Source of the DNA: an uncultured Eubacteriales bacterium
GTDB lineage: Bacteria; Bacillota; Clostridia; Christensenellales; Christensenellaceae
NCBI GenBank assembly: GCA_948468985.1
Contig: CAOKKG010000004.1
Location: 1 to 64,000, forward strand
Direction: 5' to 3'
DNA length: 64,000 bases
The position numbers were made by a program, and so were the translations under genes. Position 1 is the stretch's first letter; the number at the start of each line of letters is the position of its first letter. Below the pieces are notes generated by a model that worked only from the letters and a program-made list of their open reading frames with translations, was not told where the DNA came from and did not search any database. Shown piece after piece: positions 16,339-24,935 of the stretch.

Positions 16339-18888
16339 TCATTCCGCAAAGCGGATGCAGGAGGCGATGTTTTTTCGAAATACGCTCCGGGAAACGCCGT
16401 AGGCCAGCAGCATAAACGCCGCGCCCAGCCCCAGTGCGATCCACCCGAGCTGCCCCGCCAACCGCACATAGTCCGCCGTCAACAGCAGCTGCCCCACGAC
16501 CTGTTTGGCAAATTTTGTTACGCTCAGCATGGTCACGGCAACCATCGCCGCCACGATGAAGGCGAAGTACACGGAAAGCTCCGCCAACACTGCCCGGAAA
16601 AGGTAGCTTTGCCGGTATCCCGTCGCGCGCAGGATGCCGAACATCTGCTGCCGCTGCAACAGGCTCCCGTACAGGATGCCCACCAGCGCCACCAGAATGA
16701 ACAGCCCGAGCACCCCGCCCAGCACGGCGTATACCACGCCGATGGCGCTCCACAGCTGCTGCATATACACTTTCGCGTCTGCGGAATTCCCAATCAGTGC
16801 CCCTCGCTTGGCCATGGCAATGCGGTAAAATTCCCGTTCCACGACCATTTGCTGTTCCGGCGTGATGTCGCGATTCAAATACACATGGAAGCGCACAATA
16901 TCCTTCAAAGTCTTCATCGTTTCCGCCGTCTCTTCCGTGATCACGATGGTCAGATACGACCCCGTTTCCTGCCTCGTGCCGCAATCCAGCCAAAAATGCT
17001 GATCCACACACTTGCTGAGCTTCAGGATCTCTTCCCGATATTGGATCTCCTCTGGGTGATCCGGTATCTCCAAAAATGGGCGGTCGGATTCCAGATAGGC
17101 AAACCGCAGCGTATCGCCCGGATGAAACGCATCGCTGCACACCGGGGTCGTCTCCAATCCTTCCATCGTGAGCGGCTCCGCAAAGAGCACTGCCTTGCCG
17201 GGCGCCAGATCCCGTTCCGCATCGATGTCCGGATAGGCTTCCCGGAAATAGGGGAGCGTTTGGGCGTCCAACACGCAAAATGCATATCCCGAGGGCAGCA
17301 CTCGCAGATTTTGAGGGATCGCCGGAACCTCCGACATTTCGTGATCGAGGATCGGTTCATCCAGCCGCTGCTGTAGGCATTTATAGTATTCGCTGGCTCC
17401 ATCCGGATAGATCAGCGGCAGCGACCTGGACGCAGCGTCTACATCCGCCACGCCGGGTAGTGCAGCCAATGTTCGCATTTCCTGCCTGGAAAACAGGTCA
17501 TTTTTCGAATAAATTTCCAATGCACCATACATATACAGAGCCGTTCCCGCGTTGGCAGCCGCCTCCAGATTGGATGGCGCCTCCAAGATCTCTCGCCCAC
17601 GCACCTGTTGATCATATTGTGTGCAGAAGATCATCGCCACAAACATCACGACGAGTAGCCCCACGGCCGCCATGCGCCGCCCGTTTTTGCGCAGGTAGGA
17701 TACCGCGATCGGCCCGCAGAGGCTCGGGGACACACCGAGGTCTTCGTCCTCCGCCGCCCGGCGGCGCAGAGCGGGAAAGAGCTTTTTGCCCTCTAACCCA
17801 AAGACGAAATACCCGCCTGCCGTCAGCAGCACCCCGACCAAAAGGAAGAGCAATTGTGGCCATTGCGCCAGGGGATGGATCTCCAGATGCAGCCCCGCGC
17901 GCATGCACAGCGTGAAGGCCGCGCACCAAAGCGCACCGAGCAGGACGCCGGCAAGGCCGAGGATCCCCGCCCACAGGAGCAGCAGCCCCAACCGCCGCGC
18001 GCACGAAGCGCCCAATTGTTCCATCGTGCGCGCCACCGGGGCAAAGGTCCGAAAATGCGCCGTCAGGGCGATGCAGAGCAGCACCGCCGTGCCCGTCAGC
18101 ACCAGGATTGTGAACAGCCCGCGATAGGTATACACCGGGTAGATCATCATCGGGAAATACCTCCAGTAAGTCGCGTCGTTAAAGGTCATGAGATCGGCAT
18201 CGATATCGCCGATGTCGTTGGAAAGGCGGAGGATCGCGCCATCCGGCGATTCCATGCGATTTAATGTATATAAATAGAGCAGCGCCGCCGTCTTTGGCTC
18301 GCTGCCGAGGGTATCCCCTTTGCTGAGCAGGATGTTCAGGTAGTCGTTTTCGCCCGGGAGCGGCACATCCGGCGAGGAGCAAAACCCGGTGTAGTTCCGC
18401 AGGACGCCGCAGATGCGAAATTCCCGGACGCCATCCGGCGTCTCGAGGGAAAACCGGCTCCCCACGCCGCTCCCTTCGGGGAGGAGGTAAAGCAGATGTT
18501 CCTCTACCGCGGCTTCGCCCGCCGCCTCGGGCAAGCGCCCTTGCAGGAGGCGCAGGCCGCCGAGCGAAACGGCCGTTTCGTCCATATGCCCGGCCGTGAC
18601 ATAGGCGTCCGTCCCGGCGAGGGGGAAGTTTCCGTAATTTTCCATCAACCCCAGTTCCCGCACGAGCGGCGTCGCGCGCAGCTCTGCGACCTGCGCCTCG
18701 CTCAAGTCGAAGAAAGTCGCCTGAAACCGCCCCGTCTTTTCCACAAAGCCGTCAAAGGTCGTGTCCAAAATCGCCGTAAAGATCGGCGCAATGCTCAGGA
18801 TCAAAAACGCGGCCAGGGAAAGGAGGGCGACCATCATCGCGGTGCTCTTTTTGCGGTAAGTAAACAGCGAAACTGCCTGCCGCAGCAT
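16339..18888 (-). CDS. FtsX-like ABC transporter permease with two extracytoplasmic domains
   Basis: The 849-residue protein starts at MLRQAVSLFTYRKK after AAAGGAG. It has one membrane helix near 20-40, an extracellular domain to about 245, three helices (about 250-370), another helix near 420, a second extracellular domain (about 440-700) and three C-terminal helices, in the last of which lies the FtsX pattern FGILRATGYRQSYLF. Such permeases couple ATP use to events outside the membrane: peptide export, resistance, or lipoprotein release. It is followed by its ATPase and a thioredoxin-like lipoprotein. The upstream neighbour encodes a small secreted protein, so export of, or self-protection from, that protein is possible. 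Confidence 0.85.
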   Translation of the reverse strand: MLRQAVSLFTYRKKSTAMMVALLSLAAFLILSIAPIFTAILDTTFDGFVEKTGRFQATFFDLSEAQVAELRATPLVRELGLMENYGNFPLAGTDAYVTAGHMDETAVSLGGLRLLQGRLPEAAGEAAVEEHLLYLLPEGSGVGSRFSLETPDGVREFRICGVLRNYTGFCSSPDVPLPGENDYLNILLSKGDTLGSEPKTAALLYLYTLNRMESPDGAILRLSNDIGDIDADLMTFNDATYWRYFPMMIYPVYTYRGLFTILVLTGTAVLLCIALTAHFRTFAPVARTMEQLGASCARRLGLLLLWAGILGLAGVLLGALWCAAFTLCMRAGLHLEIHPLAQWPQLLFLLVGVLLTAGGYFVFGLEGKKLFPALRRRAAEDEDLGVSPSLCGPIAVSYLRKNGRRMAAVGLLVVMFVAMIFCTQYDQQVRGREILEAPSNLEAAANAGTALYMYGALEIYSKNDLFSRQEMRTLAALPGVADVDAASRSLPLIYPDGASEYYKCLQQRLDEPILDHEMSEVPAIPQNLRVLPSGYAFCVLDAQTLPYFREAYPDIDAERDLAPGKAVLFAEPLTMEGLETTPVCSDAFHPGDTLRFAYLESDRPFLEIPDHPEEIQYREEILKLSKCVDQHFWLDCGTRQETGSYLTIVITEETAETMKTLKDIVRFHVYLNRDITPEQQMVVEREFYRIAMAKRGALIGNSADAKVYMQQLWSAIGVVYAVLGGVLGLFILVALVGILYGSLLQRQQMFGILRATGYRQSYLFRAVLAELSVYFAFIVAAMVAVTMLSVTKFAKQVVGQLLLTADYVRLAGQLGWIALGLGAAFMLLAYGVSRSVFRKNIASCIRFAE

Positions 18889-18969
18889 ACTGTATTCTCC
18901 TTTCATTTTGGCGGGAACGGCACAGTATTCCCGTGCCGTTCCCTTTTCTATTTACGATGTTTGTGATGC

Positions 18970-19344
18970 TCACCTATTATAGATATAGGTAAGACCGTCA
19001 ACTACTTCCGTGTTCAATGTTGAATCCTCGCGCCACGCATAGGTGCCATACTTCTGATTGATAGTGTAAGTACCACTAATAGTGCGTTCCTGTAGTCTTC
19101 CAGCATTACATCTTACTCGTGCAGATGCGCTCCCGCCTGATTTCAACGCTACCTTATAATAGGTATCTTCCGCGCCGACATTGACGGTATTTGCTCTTGT
19201 AGTAATATAATATTTGCTGCTTGTCGTCTTTGCCGTCCAGGTATGTACCCGCGAGCGCTGATCCGCACTTGAAATGTTCCAGTTGCATCCATAATGCTTC
19301 GTGTCCGCCAACGCCGTTGTCATCAGGACGCTCAGCACCAACAC
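18970..19344 (-). CDS. Small secreted protein of unknown function (start appears damaged)
   Basis: The frame gives about 124 residues. A hydrophobic signal-peptide core ending TTALADT is followed by a Thr/Ser/Tyr-rich domain of about 105 residues with two cysteines. I do not recognise the family. The best available start is GTG at 19344, inside the signal core and without a ribosome binding site. In the same frame a TGA precedes the core at about 19360, whereas a strong AAAGGAGG and ATG lie near 19415-19397 in another frame that stops after eight codons. The N-terminus thus looks broken by a frameshift or point mutation, or has an unusual start. It stands upstream of the permease/ATPase genes, as bacteriocin genes often do, but similarity to a bacteriocin family is not evident. 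Confidence 0.5.
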   Translation of the reverse strand: MLVLSVLMTTALADTKHYGCNWNISSADQRSRVHTWTAKTTSSKYYITTRANTVNVGAEDTYYKVALKSGGSASARVRCNAGRLQERTISGTYTINQKYGTYAWREDSTLNTEVVDGLTYIYNR

Positions 19345-19505
19345 AAACAGGGCAACTCAAAATATATATGCGTTTCTTTGCCTACTTTGCGCCCGCAAAC
19401 TGGCCCATGGGAATCAGCCTCCTTTCCCTTTCCTTGGTAACTTTTACAAACTTTCCCCGTGTTTTTGAAACTTTTTCCGCCTTTTGCTCCTCATTTGGGT
19501 ATAAA

Positions 19506-19610
19506 AAATACAGTTTCCAAATTTTACACCGCTCGAAGCCAAGCTCTCTCGTCCGCTGTCTGCACGAAAAAACACTATACTGCGCTATATAAAATTTGGA
19601 AACTGTATTT
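19506..19610. repeat. 105-bp element bounded by a perfect 21-bp inverted repeat
   Basis: The arms at 19506-19526 and 19590-19610 (core ATACAGTTTCCAAATTTTA and its complement) are perfectly complementary and enclose 63 bases. It lies upstream of the small secreted gene. It could be a MITE-like insertion, a paired operator or a long hairpin RNA. I see no clear target-site duplication. Confidence 0.7.
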
Positions 19611-19868
19611 ATTTTTAATATACCAGATTTGCCAAAATTGTCAATGGTTTCCTATGGAAAAATCAGAAAATCCCGTGCCCGCAAGGCGTGCGGCATGGCT
19701 GTTTGGATGGGGCGCCGCCATGCATACATTCGCCCTCAGCCGACAGCGCACCGCAGTTTGCATGCCACCCGCTTCCCACAAATCGACCGGCGCGACCGTT
19801 GGAATGCATCCATTCAGCCCCCTGCACAGGTCGCCAAAAAGCATTGGCAAACAATGCCTTTCACGCGC
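19611..19868. other. Intergenic stretch with no recognised feature
   Basis: Several short overlapping reading frames occur on both strands, but none has a ribosome binding site or recognisable product. I see no RNA gene or repeat here. Confidence 0.5.
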
Positions 19869-19895
19869 AAAAAAGCGGCAGGAAGCCCCGCCGCC
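19869..19895 (-). terminator. Terminator of ilvE
   Basis: On the minus strand the GCGGCGGGG/CCTGCCGC hairpin is followed by six T residues, shortly after the ilvE stop. Confidence 0.8.
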
Positions 19896-19909
19896 TCTCT
19901 TTCTTTCAT

Positions 19910-20974
19910 TCAGTCCACCATTGTCGTCCAGCCGTAGGTGTCCTCCACCCGGCCCCACTGGATACCCGTGAGGTAGTCATAGAGCTTCTGCGTCAGCTCG
20001 CCCGTCCGGAAATCGTTGACCGTCACGGCATCGTCCCGATAGAGGAATTCCCCGATCGGTGAGATGACCGCCGCCGTGCCCGTGCCAAAGGCCTCCTCCA
20101 GCGTGCCGTCGTGCCCGGCCCGCATGAGGTCGTCCACCGACAGGCGGTCTTCATGCACGGTGTAGCCCCAGTCGCGCAGGATGCGCAGGATGGAGTCGCG
20201 CGTCACGCCCGGAAGCACCGAGCCGTCGATCGGCGCAGTATAAATCTCGCCCGCAATCTTGAACATGACATTCATCGTGCCCACTTCCTCCACATACTTG
20301 CGCTCCACGCCATCCAGCCAGAGCACCTGCGCACAGCCCTTCGCCTCTGCCTTGACCTGCCCCAGGATAGACGCCGCATAATTGCCGCCGCACTTGGCAA
20401 AGCCCGTGCCGCCCTTGACCGCGCGAACAAGCTCGTCCTCGATCAAAATCTTGACCGGATTGACGCCCGCGGCATAATACGCGCCGCTCGGGCTTAGGAC
20501 GATCACGAACTTGTAGGAGTTGGCCGCATGCACGCCGAGCGCACCCTCGGTGGCGAACATGAACGGGCGGATATAGAGCGAGGTCTCCGGTTCGGAGGGC
20601 ACCCAGTCCTCATCCATCTTGACGATCGCCTTGACCGCCTCCACAAACATCTCCTCCGGGAATTCCGGCATGCACAGCCGGCGGTTGGAATTGATCATGC
20701 GCCGGGCGTTCATCGCCGGCCGGAAGAGCTGCACCTTGCCATCCGCACGGCGATACGCCTTGAGGCCCTCGAAGGTCTCCTGCGCGTAGTGCAGCGTGAC
20801 GCAGGTCGGCTCCAGCGGGATCGGACCATACGGAACGATGCGGGCGTCGTGCCAGCCCTGTCCGGCGTCATAGTCCATGACAAACATATGATCGGTATAG
20901 TACTTGCCAAATCCCAGATTCTTTTCATCCGGTTTCTGCTTGGGAACTGCAATTCTTTCCACACGAATTTCCAT
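19910..20974 (-). CDS. ilvE: Branched-chain amino acid aminotransferase
   Basis: The 354-residue PLP enzyme interconverts leucine, isoleucine and valine with their 2-oxo acids. The start is MEIRVERIAVPKQK after AAGGAGG. The PLP lysine lies in GGTGFAKCGGNYAAS, and EEVGTMNVMFK and LPGVTRDSIL match class IV aminotransferases of the BCAT2-like branch. It is transcribed alone from a good promoter. It may supply or drain the same branched-chain pool that the T-box operon at 2 kb could sense. Confidence 0.95.
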   Translation of the reverse strand: MEIRVERIAVPKQKPDEKNLGFGKYYTDHMFVMDYDAGQGWHDARIVPYGPIPLEPTCVTLHYAQETFEGLKAYRRADGKVQLFRPAMNARRMINSNRRLCMPEFPEEMFVEAVKAIVKMDEDWVPSEPETSLYIRPFMFATEGALGVHAANSYKFVIVLSPSGAYYAAGVNPVKILIEDELVRAVKGGTGFAKCGGNYAASILGQVKAEAKGCAQVLWLDGVERKYVEEVGTMNVMFKIAGEIYTAPIDGSVLPGVTRDSILRILRDWGYTVHEDRLSVDDLMRAGHDGTLEEAFGTGTAAVISPIGEFLYRDDAVTVNDFRTGELTQKLYDYLTGIQWGRVEDTYGWTTMVD

Positions 20975-21050
20975 GTTCTCTCTCCTCCTTGCGTCTTTGC
21001 ATGGCCGTGCCCAAAAGCGCACATATGCAGGCGTAAAATGATTTTTTCTT

Positions 21051-21079
21051 ATTATATATTAGCCCCTTTTCAAATTCAA
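21051..21079 (-). promoter_or_regulatory. Promoter of ilvE
   Basis: TTGAAT (21079-21074) and TATAAT (21056-21051) are 17 bases apart on the minus strand. Confidence 0.75.
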
Positions 21080-21148
21080 TAAAAAGAATAATTCCAAACG
21101 AAAAAATTCTTTTTTTGCAAACTGGCCGATCTTGCCCGCGTGAAATGC

Positions 21149-21177
21149 TTGCAAGAGATTTGCTTTTGTTTTATACT
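21149..21177 (+). promoter_or_regulatory. Promoter of the SIS gene pair
   Basis: TTGCAA (21149-21154) and TATACT (21172-21177) are 17 bases apart, about 44 bases before the first SIS start codon. Confidence 0.75.
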
Positions 21178-21220
21178 GTAATCAGGTAATGATTTACTTA
21201 AATTAAAAAGGAGAATGAAT

Positions 21221-21862
21221 ATGGATACCAAACAAATTCTGACTCAAGCTGGCAACCATGTGGCGGAAGTTCTTTCCAAGATCGATCCGGCACAGGTAGA
21301 TGCTCTGGCAAAAGCGATTGCCAAGGCAAACCGTGTGTTCGTTTCCGGTTGGGGCCGTGCGGGCAATGTCGCTGGTATTCTGGGCATGGATATGTCCCAG
21401 ATTGGCAAGGTCGTATTCCGTGTAGGCGATAACAACACGCCTTCCATCCACGAAGGGGATATCCTGCTTGTCGTTTCCGGTTCCGGCAACACCAAGACGA
21501 TTTCCATCATCGCGAAGGAAGCGAAGGATTTCGGCGCAACGGTCGGCTTGATCTCCACGAGCGAGCAGTCCATCATCGGCGAAATCGCGGACTACAACAT
21601 CGTGCTCCCGCGCATCGAAACGCCCATGACCAAGATCATGAAGGACAAGAGACCGCCGCGTGACCCGAAGTTCAAGAGCACGGCCGGCACGCGCGAGACC
21701 TATGACCTCACTGCGGAAGAGAGAGAAGCGATCACGCTGGATCAGATGGAACTTACCTATCAGGCGGCGTTCATCCTTAACGAAGTTCTCCAGCAAAAGG
21801 TCATGGAAGAGCTCGGCGAGACCTTCGAAGCGGTTCACTACTATCACAACAGCCTTGAATAA
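21221..21862 (+). CDS. SIS-domain sugar phosphate isomerase (6-phospho-3-hexuloisomerase-like), copy 1
   Basis: The 213-residue protein is a single SIS domain. VFVSGWGRAGNVAGILGMDM (about 34-53), GDNNTPSIHEGDILLVVSGSGNTKT (about 68-92) and LISTSEQS match the phosphosugar-binding pattern of 6-phospho-3-hexuloisomerases. The start is the ATG seven bases after AAGGAG; an ATG six bases earlier is too close. No hexulose-phosphate synthase gene lies in the window, so the ribulose monophosphate pathway is not proved. Codon choice is less GC-rich than in neighbours and favours common codons, suggesting high expression. The next gene is a diverged copy. Confidence 0.85.
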   Translation: MDTKQILTQAGNHVAEVLSKIDPAQVDALAKAIAKANRVFVSGWGRAGNVAGILGMDMSQIGKVVFRVGDNNTPSIHEGDILLVVSGSGNTKTISIIAKEAKDFGATVGLISTSEQSIIGEIADYNIVLPRIETPMTKIMKDKRPPRDPKFKSTAGTRETYDLTAEEREAITLDQMELTYQAAFILNEVLQQKVMEELGETFEAVHYYHNSLE

Positions 21863-21882
21863 TTGAAGGGAGACTACTTAAC

Positions 21883-22518
21883 ATGTTAGATATTAAAAAA
21901 TTGCTGGATTGCGCCGGCAAAAATGTTGCTGAAACATTGAACAAAGTTGATCCCGCACAGATCGAAGAAATCGCGACCGCAATTGCGGAATCCAAGCGCG
22001 TATTCACCGCTGGCTGGGGCCGTGCGGGCAACGTCGTCCGCATCCTGGGCATGGACATGTCCCAGATCGGTATGCTCGTATACTGCGTCGGTGACAACGG
22101 CACGCCCTCCATTCATCCGGGCGACATCCTGCTCATCAACTCCGGTTCCGGCAACACCAAGACGATTGCTGTAATCGCAGAGCAGGCAAAAGAGCAGGGC
22201 GCAAAGGTTGCTCTGATCTCGGGCGCTGCACCGGAGGATTCCATCATCGGCAAGATCGCTGACATCAATGTCACCGTTCCGCGCCTCAAGAAGAACAACT
22301 TCCGCCCGCCGGTCAGCAAGAATGTCAAGAACAAAGGTCTTGGCGAGCGCGTTGACTGGGGTCTGACCGCAGAACAGAGAGAAGAAATGGCTTATGACGA
22401 TGTCACGGGCTATTATGAATCTGCTTTCGCCCTCAATGAAGTTATCCGCAAAGCCGTTATGGAAAAGACGGGCGCGAAGACTGAGGACATCATGTACTAT
22501 CACAACAACCTGGAATAA
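21883..22518 (+). CDS. SIS-domain sugar phosphate isomerase (6-phospho-3-hexuloisomerase-like), copy 2
   Basis: The 211-residue protein shares the motifs of the preceding gene (VFTAGWGRAGNVVRILGMDM, GDNGTPSIHPGDILLINSGSGNTKT) and closely matches it through most of its length, but differs in the middle (PRLKKNNFRPPVSKNVKN). It lies 20 bases downstream after AAGGGAG, so the two are one operon, probably from a tandem duplication. They may form a heteromer or act on different sugar phosphates. Confidence 0.85.
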   Translation: MLDIKKLLDCAGKNVAETLNKVDPAQIEEIATAIAESKRVFTAGWGRAGNVVRILGMDMSQIGMLVYCVGDNGTPSIHPGDILLINSGSGNTKTIAVIAEQAKEQGAKVALISGAAPEDSIIGKIADINVTVPRLKKNNFRPPVSKNVKNKGLGERVDWGLTAEQREEMAYDDVTGYYESAFALNEVIRKAVMEKTGAKTEDIMYYHNNLE

Positions 22519-22539
22519 GCCACATCGTTCCAGCATCAG

Positions 22540-22572
22540 ACGCACCGTCGGTATTCGACGGTGCGTTTTTAT
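22540..22572 (+). terminator. Terminator of the SIS operon
   Basis: The perfect 11-bp stem ACGCACCGTCG/CGACGGTGCGT is followed by a T-run. Confidence 0.92.
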
Positions 22573-22914
22573 TTGTGGAATCCCCGCCACCCAGAGGTGT
22601 TTTCCCTCTGCGGGTTCCCGCTCGCACTTTGCAAACCACACTATCTGGCATATTTCGAATTTCTGTAATTTGAAATTTCAGAAAAACTTCTGATTTACCT
22701 TGAAAAATCCCTCGATTCGAATGTGGAATCTAAATTTTCTAGATTCCGTCAATTCTTATATAAACTTACAGATTATCTTGGGATTTTGACGAACCCTGTC
22801 TTCCGGAAAAGGTGTTGCGGCGCTACTCCGGCTGATCACTCTTCTTCCTCCCTAGCCTCCTTTGGGGCGCAGCTTTCCCGGCAGGGGAGGAAATTACGCG
22901 CACAAAACGGGCAA
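22573..22914. other. Intergenic stretch without a gene
   Basis: The stretch contains an AT-rich part with the inverted repeat GGAATCTA/TAGATTCC (about 22731-22754), but no reading frame with a ribosome binding site and no recognised RNA. Confidence 0.5.
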
Positions 22915-22950
22915 CAAAAAGCCGGCGGATCATCTTGAGGCCGCCGGCTT
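22915..22950 (-). terminator. Terminator of prs
   Basis: The perfect stem AGCCGGCGG/CCGCCGGCT is followed on the minus strand by a T-run. Confidence 0.9.
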
Positions 22951-22966
22951 ACCATCGCTATGAATC

Positions 22967-23956
22967 TTATTTATCGCTTTCTTCCAGAACCTTTTCCGGG
23001 ACTTTGGCAAACAAGGGGCTGACCGAAACGCGGTTGTGGATGCGCAGAACCGCCTCCGCAAACAGCGGCGCAGCCGATACCGTGACCATCTTGGGGCTGT
23101 CCGCCGTATAGGGGTTTTCCACCGTGTCCGTGCTGATGACCATCTCGATCGGGCTTTCCTCGATGCGCTTGACGCCGGATTCCCGCAGAATGTTGTGCCC
23201 CAGGCAGGCGAAAATGCGTTTCGCACCCTTGGTTTTCAACACCTTCGCGATGTCGATGAGCGTCCCGCCCGAGATGCTGAAGTCATCCACGATCAGGCAG
23301 TCCTTGTCTGTCACATCGCCGATGAGTTCCAGGATCTTTGCCTTTTCGTCATGCGCCACGCGCGTCTTATCGCCGATCGCGACCGGCGTGCCAAGGTAGT
23401 CCGCATATTTGCGCGCTGTCTTGGCAAAGCCCGCATCTGGAGAAACCACGACCAGGTTTTTCACATCGACATATTTCTTGACGCTCTCACACAAAAGCGG
23501 CAGGGAATACAAGTGGTCAGAAGGAATGCGGAAGAAGCCCTGAATCTGCGGTGCGTGCAGGTCCATCGTGATGAAGCGATCCGCCCCGACGACCTCGATG
23601 CAGTCCGCACAGACGCGCGCACGAATCGAGACGCGCGGCTCGTCCTTCTTGTCGCCCTTGGCATAGCCGAAATACGGTACGATCACCGTGATCGAGCTTG
23701 CGCTTGCCCGCTTGAAGGCGTCGATCCAGAACAGGATCTCTACCAGTTCGTTATTCGGGTCCATCCCGATGGGCTGAACCAGATAGACATCGCTGTTTCT
23801 TACCGTTTCCTTGATGCGCACAAAAATATTGCCATCAGAGAAATGTATAACTTCCGAGTTTCCCAGTTCCGTGCCGAGGTAGTTGCACATCTTCTTTGCA
23901 AAGCTCTGGCCCGTTTTTCCCGCAAAGATTTTTACATTTCCTTGTTCACTATGCAT
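22967..23956 (-). CDS. prs: Ribose-phosphate pyrophosphokinase (divergent PRPP synthase)
   Basis: The enzyme makes PRPP from ribose 5-phosphate and ATP for nucleotide, histidine and tryptophan synthesis. The 329 residues keep FSDGNIFVRIKETVRNSDVYLVQ, the FITMDLHAPQIQGFF histidine segment, VVVSPDAG and the catalytic KTR loop. The PRPP-binding loop reads VDDFSISGGT rather than the usual VDDxIDTAGT, and the segment after RIFACLGHN also differs from the common CTH form. It therefore belongs to a less typical branch, but all catalytic segments are present. It is a single-gene transcript. Confidence 0.92.
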   Translation of the reverse strand: MHSEQGNVKIFAGKTGQSFAKKMCNYLGTELGNSEVIHFSDGNIFVRIKETVRNSDVYLVQPIGMDPNNELVEILFWIDAFKRASASSITVIVPYFGYAKGDKKDEPRVSIRARVCADCIEVVGADRFITMDLHAPQIQGFFRIPSDHLYSLPLLCESVKKYVDVKNLVVVSPDAGFAKTARKYADYLGTPVAIGDKTRVAHDEKAKILELIGDVTDKDCLIVDDFSISGGTLIDIAKVLKTKGAKRIFACLGHNILRESGVKRIEESPIEMVISTDTVENPYTADSPKMVTVSAAPLFAEAVLRIHNRVSVSPLFAKVPEKVLEESDK

Positions 23957-23979
23957 GTTTGATCTCCCATAGGTTCTAA

Positions 23980-23995
23980 TATCAAAACTTTGATA
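23980..23995. promoter_or_regulatory. Short palindrome upstream of prs
   Basis: TATCAAA and TTTGATA are separated by two bases, 24 bases before the prs start. It could be an operator or part of the 5' leader; no regulator is identified. Confidence 0.35.
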
Positions 23996-24030
23996 AATTC
24001 ATCATATCACACCCCGCGGAAACTATCAAC

Positions 24031-24050
24031 AAAAACAGCCCTCAAGGCTG
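24031..24050 (-). terminator. Terminator of the PHP gene
   Basis: CAGCC/GGCTG with a T-run on the minus strand begins within the stop region of the PHP gene. Confidence 0.7.
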
Positions 24051-24878
24051 CTTTTTTTCAAAAATCCGCCGGAGGCCTTCTCTCAGCAGCGGCGTGTCCG
24101 CCCCGCGCTGCTCCATGCCGAGACGGGCCTCGCGGCGCGTGCCGTGAAAGTCGCTGCCCTGCGTCACAAACAGGCCATGCTTCCCGGCCAGTGCATAATA
24201 CGCCTGGCACGCCGCGTCGCTGTGCAGGGGATAGAAGGCCTCCACCCCCTGGAGGCCGCCCGCCTTCAGACGGGCAAATAGCGCGTCATAGTCCTCCGTC
24301 TGTGTAAGCCCGGGATGCGCCAGCACCACCAGCCCTCCAGCCGCCTGTGCCGCCGCAAGAATCTCCTCTACACTAAGGCTCTGCCGCGGCACATACCCGG
24401 CCTGCCCGGGTATCAGATATTTTGCAAACGCCTCTGCGATCGATGTGGCATACCCGGCCCGGCAAAGCGCCTGTGCCAGGTGCGGCCGCCCGATCGAAGC
24501 GCCATCCGCACGCCGCTGCACCGCGTCATAGGAGAGTATAACGCCCGCCCGGTGCAGCTGTTCTAGCATGCGCCGCATGCGCTCCTCCCGCAGTTGCCGC
24601 AGGCCGCAGAGTGCCTGCCTAAGCGCAGCGTCCTCCACATCCGCCCCATAGACCAGGATGTGCAGCTCTCCCTCCCATTCAGCCGAAAACTCGATCCCGC
24701 TCACCGCGCGGATGCCCTGTGCCCGCGCCGCCGCCAGAAAGTCCGCCGTCCCTGCCATCGTATCGTGGTCGGTCAGCACCGCATGCGAGAGTCCGGCCGC
24801 CAGGCAAAGCGCTGCCAGCGCTTCGGGCGCGTCCGTCCCGTCCGAAGCGGTCGAATGCATGTGCATATCCACTTTCAT
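24042..24878 (-). CDS. PHP-domain phosphoesterase (RNase AM / YciV-like)
   Basis: The 278-residue protein begins MKVDMHMHSTASDGTD with the HxH metal motif, then AVLTDHDT, GIEFSAEW, a helical insertion, VVLAHPG and QGSDFHG. This is the order seen in the RNase AM / 3',5'-nucleoside bisphosphate phosphatase group, which uses metal ions to hydrolyse nucleotide phosphates or trim RNA 5' ends. The ATG after GGGGGA was chosen over an upstream in-frame TTG. It lies downstream of ftsH behind a terminator. Confidence 0.87.
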   Translation of the reverse strand: MKVDMHMHSTASDGTDAPEALAALCLAAGLSHAVLTDHDTMAGTADFLAAARAQGIRAVSGIEFSAEWEGELHILVYGADVEDAALRQALCGLRQLREERMRRMLEQLHRAGVILSYDAVQRRADGASIGRPHLAQALCRAGYATSIAEAFAKYLIPGQAGYVPRQSLSVEEILAAAQAAGGLVVLAHPGLTQTEDYDALFARLKAGGLQGVEAFYPLHSDAACQAYYALAGKHGLFVTQGSDFHGTRREARLGMEQRGADTPLLREGLRRIFEKKQP

Positions 24879-24896
24879 CCGCCATCCCCCTTTCCG

Positions 24897-24933
24897 CAAA
24901 AAGGGCAGAGAAACCCCCGTTCCTCTGCCCTTT
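24897..24933 (-). terminator. Terminator of ftsH
   Basis: The stem AAAGGGCAGAG/CTCTGCCCTTT is followed by a T-run on the minus strand, directly after the ftsH stop. Confidence 0.9.
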
Positions 24934-24935
24934 GT

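Noticed and set aside
19596-19971. Overlapping short frames on both strands
   Set aside because: No ribosome binding sites, no recognisable protein features, and they run through the ilvE terminator.
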